Source: JANPCX01 sp046094425 (GTDB taxonomy: Bacteria; Pseudomonadota; Gammaproteobacteria; Burkholderiales; Burkholderiaceae_C). From it: a stretch of DNA of 8,549 nt. Positions within the stretch are counted from its first letter, which is position 1. Each line of letters opens with the position of its first letter. The stretch lies in assembly GCA_046094425.1 (NCBI GenBank), contig JBJTHI010000118.1, positions 1-8,549 of the forward strand, written 5' to 3'. A program made the translations under genes and the position numbers. Under the pieces are notes generated by a model. The model was not told where the DNA came from and did no database searches. It saw only the letters and a list, made by a program, of their open reading frames with translations. Below, piece by piece: positions 8,301-8,549 of this stretch.

Positions 8301-8549
8301 GCGGTACTGGGGAAACAGGGCCAAGGGGGAAACTTGGTTGCCAGCCAACAAACGTGAGATGTAGTCGAGCAAAGCGAAGGACGCTTTTTCAATGTCGTCC
8401 ACCACCAAAGAAGTCAACTTGCCGGGTTTGGCCACATAACGCTGCACTGCAGCTTCACTGGCACGCAGCAAGGTGGCCGCTGCCGACAGCCCCACCAACT
8501 CCAAAGCACCCACGCCTTGGTGAATTTGCGCCCGTGCGCTGCGCAACAC
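2343..8549 (-). CDS. chpA: ChpA/PilL-type hybrid chemosensory histidine kinase (multi-HPt, CheA core, CheW, receiver), N-terminus beyond window
   Basis: This is a cytoplasmic CheA-family kinase of the type IV pilus (Pil-Chp) class, expected to phosphorylate PilG/PilH-like regulators in response to a PilJ-like receptor. The window holds 2068 codons, and the frame is open at the right edge. The GTG there is not a credible start, because the first helix of a domain is already under way. Residues are counted from that edge. Residues 1-100 are a PilL-type N-terminal domain with an HPt-like motif (H10). A second HPt-like module near 430-470 has S441 at the His position. Canonical HPt domains follow at about 665-770 (AFHTLKGSS, H709), 1020-1125 (AHSLAGSS, H1067) and 1236-1340 (LHTLKGGAR, H1279). 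Between them are Ala/Pro/acid-rich linkers (about 785-1010, with PPPPP at 905-909, and 1345-1430) and a charged helical segment (1130-1175). The core comprises dimerisation helices (about 1455-1600), ATPase (N box HLLRNSVTHG 1642-1651, G1 DDGAG 1686-1690, G2 GRGIGMDVV from 1737, G3 GQGTS from 1763) and CheW-like (about 1775-1912). The receiver (about 1945-2065) has D1951, D1952, phospho-acceptor D1995, T2025 and K2047. pilL is an alternative name. Confidence 0.93.
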   Translation of the reverse strand: MLRSARAQIHQGVGALELVGLSAAATLLRASEAAVQRYVAKPGKLTSLVVDDIEKASFALLDYISRLLAGNQVSPLALFPQYRAVQEIAGADRIHPADLWTVDWQWHELPADASATPRDPDAATQTALEQQLLTMMRGASSAVFTRLSNIFAGLGAGAKQTQTASLWKMAAGAFEAQASGLVKSDLYSKRLASRLLSQLRIVSRGQNDVSERLAQDILFFCAQAVPEVGGMPLPRLSAVRQAWHLDEHQAADYTNSSLGRFDPSALAQARKRVGAAKDSWSAVAGGEMHRLAGLNEQFSLVSDSLKRLFPVGELLASELMQAVAIPQQSGAAPPAALAMEVATSLLYVEACLEDGELDPQSQQPRVRRLAQRMASVRQGAAPEVLEGWIEDLYRRVSDRQTMGSVVQELRASLSEAEKQIDQFFRNPTQRDVLVSVPNQLSSMRGVLSVLGMDQASAALLRMRDEVDGLASTEVDVEHIEQAGVFDRLAGNLGALGFLIDMLSVQPHLAKSLFVYDPQTGVLAPVMGRGPRAPGESGRSTSGFSTTLPQVESRLIEQVQSLSLSAASDDVPLADVARGLEQLSQEAHAADQSALAAMALSAQSALQRAPDESTATAMRGDVSEALADFVHTASGPVGLDELDSPILTSASKPAQAPQLAQASGDEDTEMRDIFLEEASEVLENARAALASLRDEPGQLEELTVLRRAFHTLKGSSRMVGLREFGEAAWTCEQIYNTRLAEASADDNALMDFTQWAIDHLGDWVLAIASGQDAGLSANAVAQAAQALKGAAPAVRLESQAAALTQPGTLNVPLPAADSAAGIAVDNLLSKIDLSFQAPPAAAVAQSEDVSDTPLPSLSLDMNEQVGVTVSPLASVVADIGLPELGEDEAIPAGSASELPQAHEFAPPPPPRDAVPSVLDKPTWANTDYPLMLEAFEHVTTEPLPLDPLQSSPRMPTVDDSIEMIEIDLVDFSDEVEPARSASAVSRPADFSNSLLNLSPDPLPQPVEAASAPDDDQFKWVGPLRISIPLFNIYLNEADELSRRLSTELAEWALELHRPASETSVALAHSLAGSSATVGFADLSHMARSLEHALMRSQAIGHGTDDEALLFGAVAEEVRHLLHQFAAGFLKEPEPELLRRLAEHEISSAKRLEEATAARERAAMESQRDELLAAEPETPRAADSAWGALPPEALVDALAGTELKPLAALSPEATRSNVVHAALREEGEEDIDAVDAVDMDLFPIFEEEAQELLPRLSAEMRAWVAAPGEKSKGSACMRTLHTLKGGARLAGAMRLGELAHRLETRVEQVMAMDEPLAADVRALESSADALTHTFDILRARDAASYEQALAQAEDAAKSAPLVESRQGLSGLMPLVSLPEPPVYTAVSAGAANDAARTPVSDQPSPANDSAAPGLAPAPVIPVADELANLPEVDWSRFSQSSVVVRQAQNQLGNAQSSVRVRAPLLDRLVNEAGEVSITRARIESEVSQMRGTLSDLTDNLERLRMQLRDIELQGETQMTSRLEAAKAADQSFDPLEFDRFTRFQELTRMMAESVNDVATVQRTLQRTVEGAEDELAAQARLTRNLQDDLLRTRMVEFEGLSDRLYRVVRQAAKETGKQVRLDLVGGSIEVDRGVLDRMTGAFEHLLRNSVTHGVESPEVRQQAGKDPVGSIVVSLTQEGNEVGLEFRDDGAGLNLQRIREKAEGMGLLQYGAQVSDAELANLIFTPGFSTADKVTELAGRGIGMDVVRSEVNAMGGRIETATSMGQGTSVKLLLPLTTAVTQVVMLRCGDVTVAVPSNLVEIVRRTPSAEVDKAYATGTYVFGDRPVAFFWLGALLQVSAKSEDPAARMKLVVVVRSAQQRVAVHVDEVLGNQEVVVKNLGPQLSRMPGLAGMTLLASGGVALIYNPVALATVYGESARSVTHAAFHTPAQGVVVPVVTQPTAPAAPLVMVVDDSLSVRRVTQRLLSREGYRVVLAKDGLEALELLADEKPRVILSDIEMPRMDGFDLVRNIRNDERIKDLPVIMITSRIAQKHRDYAGELGVDHYLGKPYAEDELLALVSRYTSMNVLV

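Noticed and set aside
8547..8549. GTG at the right edge as the kinase start
   Set aside because: It sits inside an HPt-like helix just ahead of H10, so the real start must lie beyond the window.

Overview
The window looks like a chromosomal segment of a betaproteobacterium in Burkholderiales, probably Comamonadaceae (Limnohabitans/Rhodoferax-like). This rests on moderately high GC, on the style of the ChpA/PilL-type kinase, and on remembered family resemblance; no search was run. It holds three protein genes and almost no non-coding DNA.

Layout. (1) Bases 3-1262, plus strand: the 3' part of a class I CPD photolyase gene (phr), with its N-terminus cut off by the left window edge. (2) Bases 1278-2303, minus strand: a complete diguanylate cyclase with an N-terminal GAF-like region and an intact GGDEF domain (GGEEF signature, RxxD inhibitory site). 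(3) Bases 2343-8549, minus strand: most of a giant ChpA/PilL-type hybrid chemosensory kinase, with several HPt-type modules, a CheA dimerisation/ATPase/CheW core and a C-terminal receiver. Its N-terminus runs off the right window edge.

How they fit. The kinase and cyclase genes point the same way with a 39-nt gap, so they are probably co-transcribed, kinase first. ChpA/PilL kinases normally act with PilJ-type receptors and PilG/PilH-type regulators to control type IV pilus (twitching) motility and surface sensing. A cyclase at the distal end suggests that surface sensing is coupled to c-di-GMP production. The photolyase gene converges on this operon and is functionally unrelated. The 15-bp gap between the convergent stop codons forms part of a 9-bp perfect inverted repeat, followed on the minus strand by five T's. 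This is a plausible terminator for the kinase-cyclase operon that is embedded in the last codons of the photolyase gene.

I see no RNA genes, mobile elements, CRISPR arrays or clearly novel system. The points worth a second look are the overlapping terminator, the modular and partly degenerate HPt set of the kinase, and the kinase-cyclase pairing.
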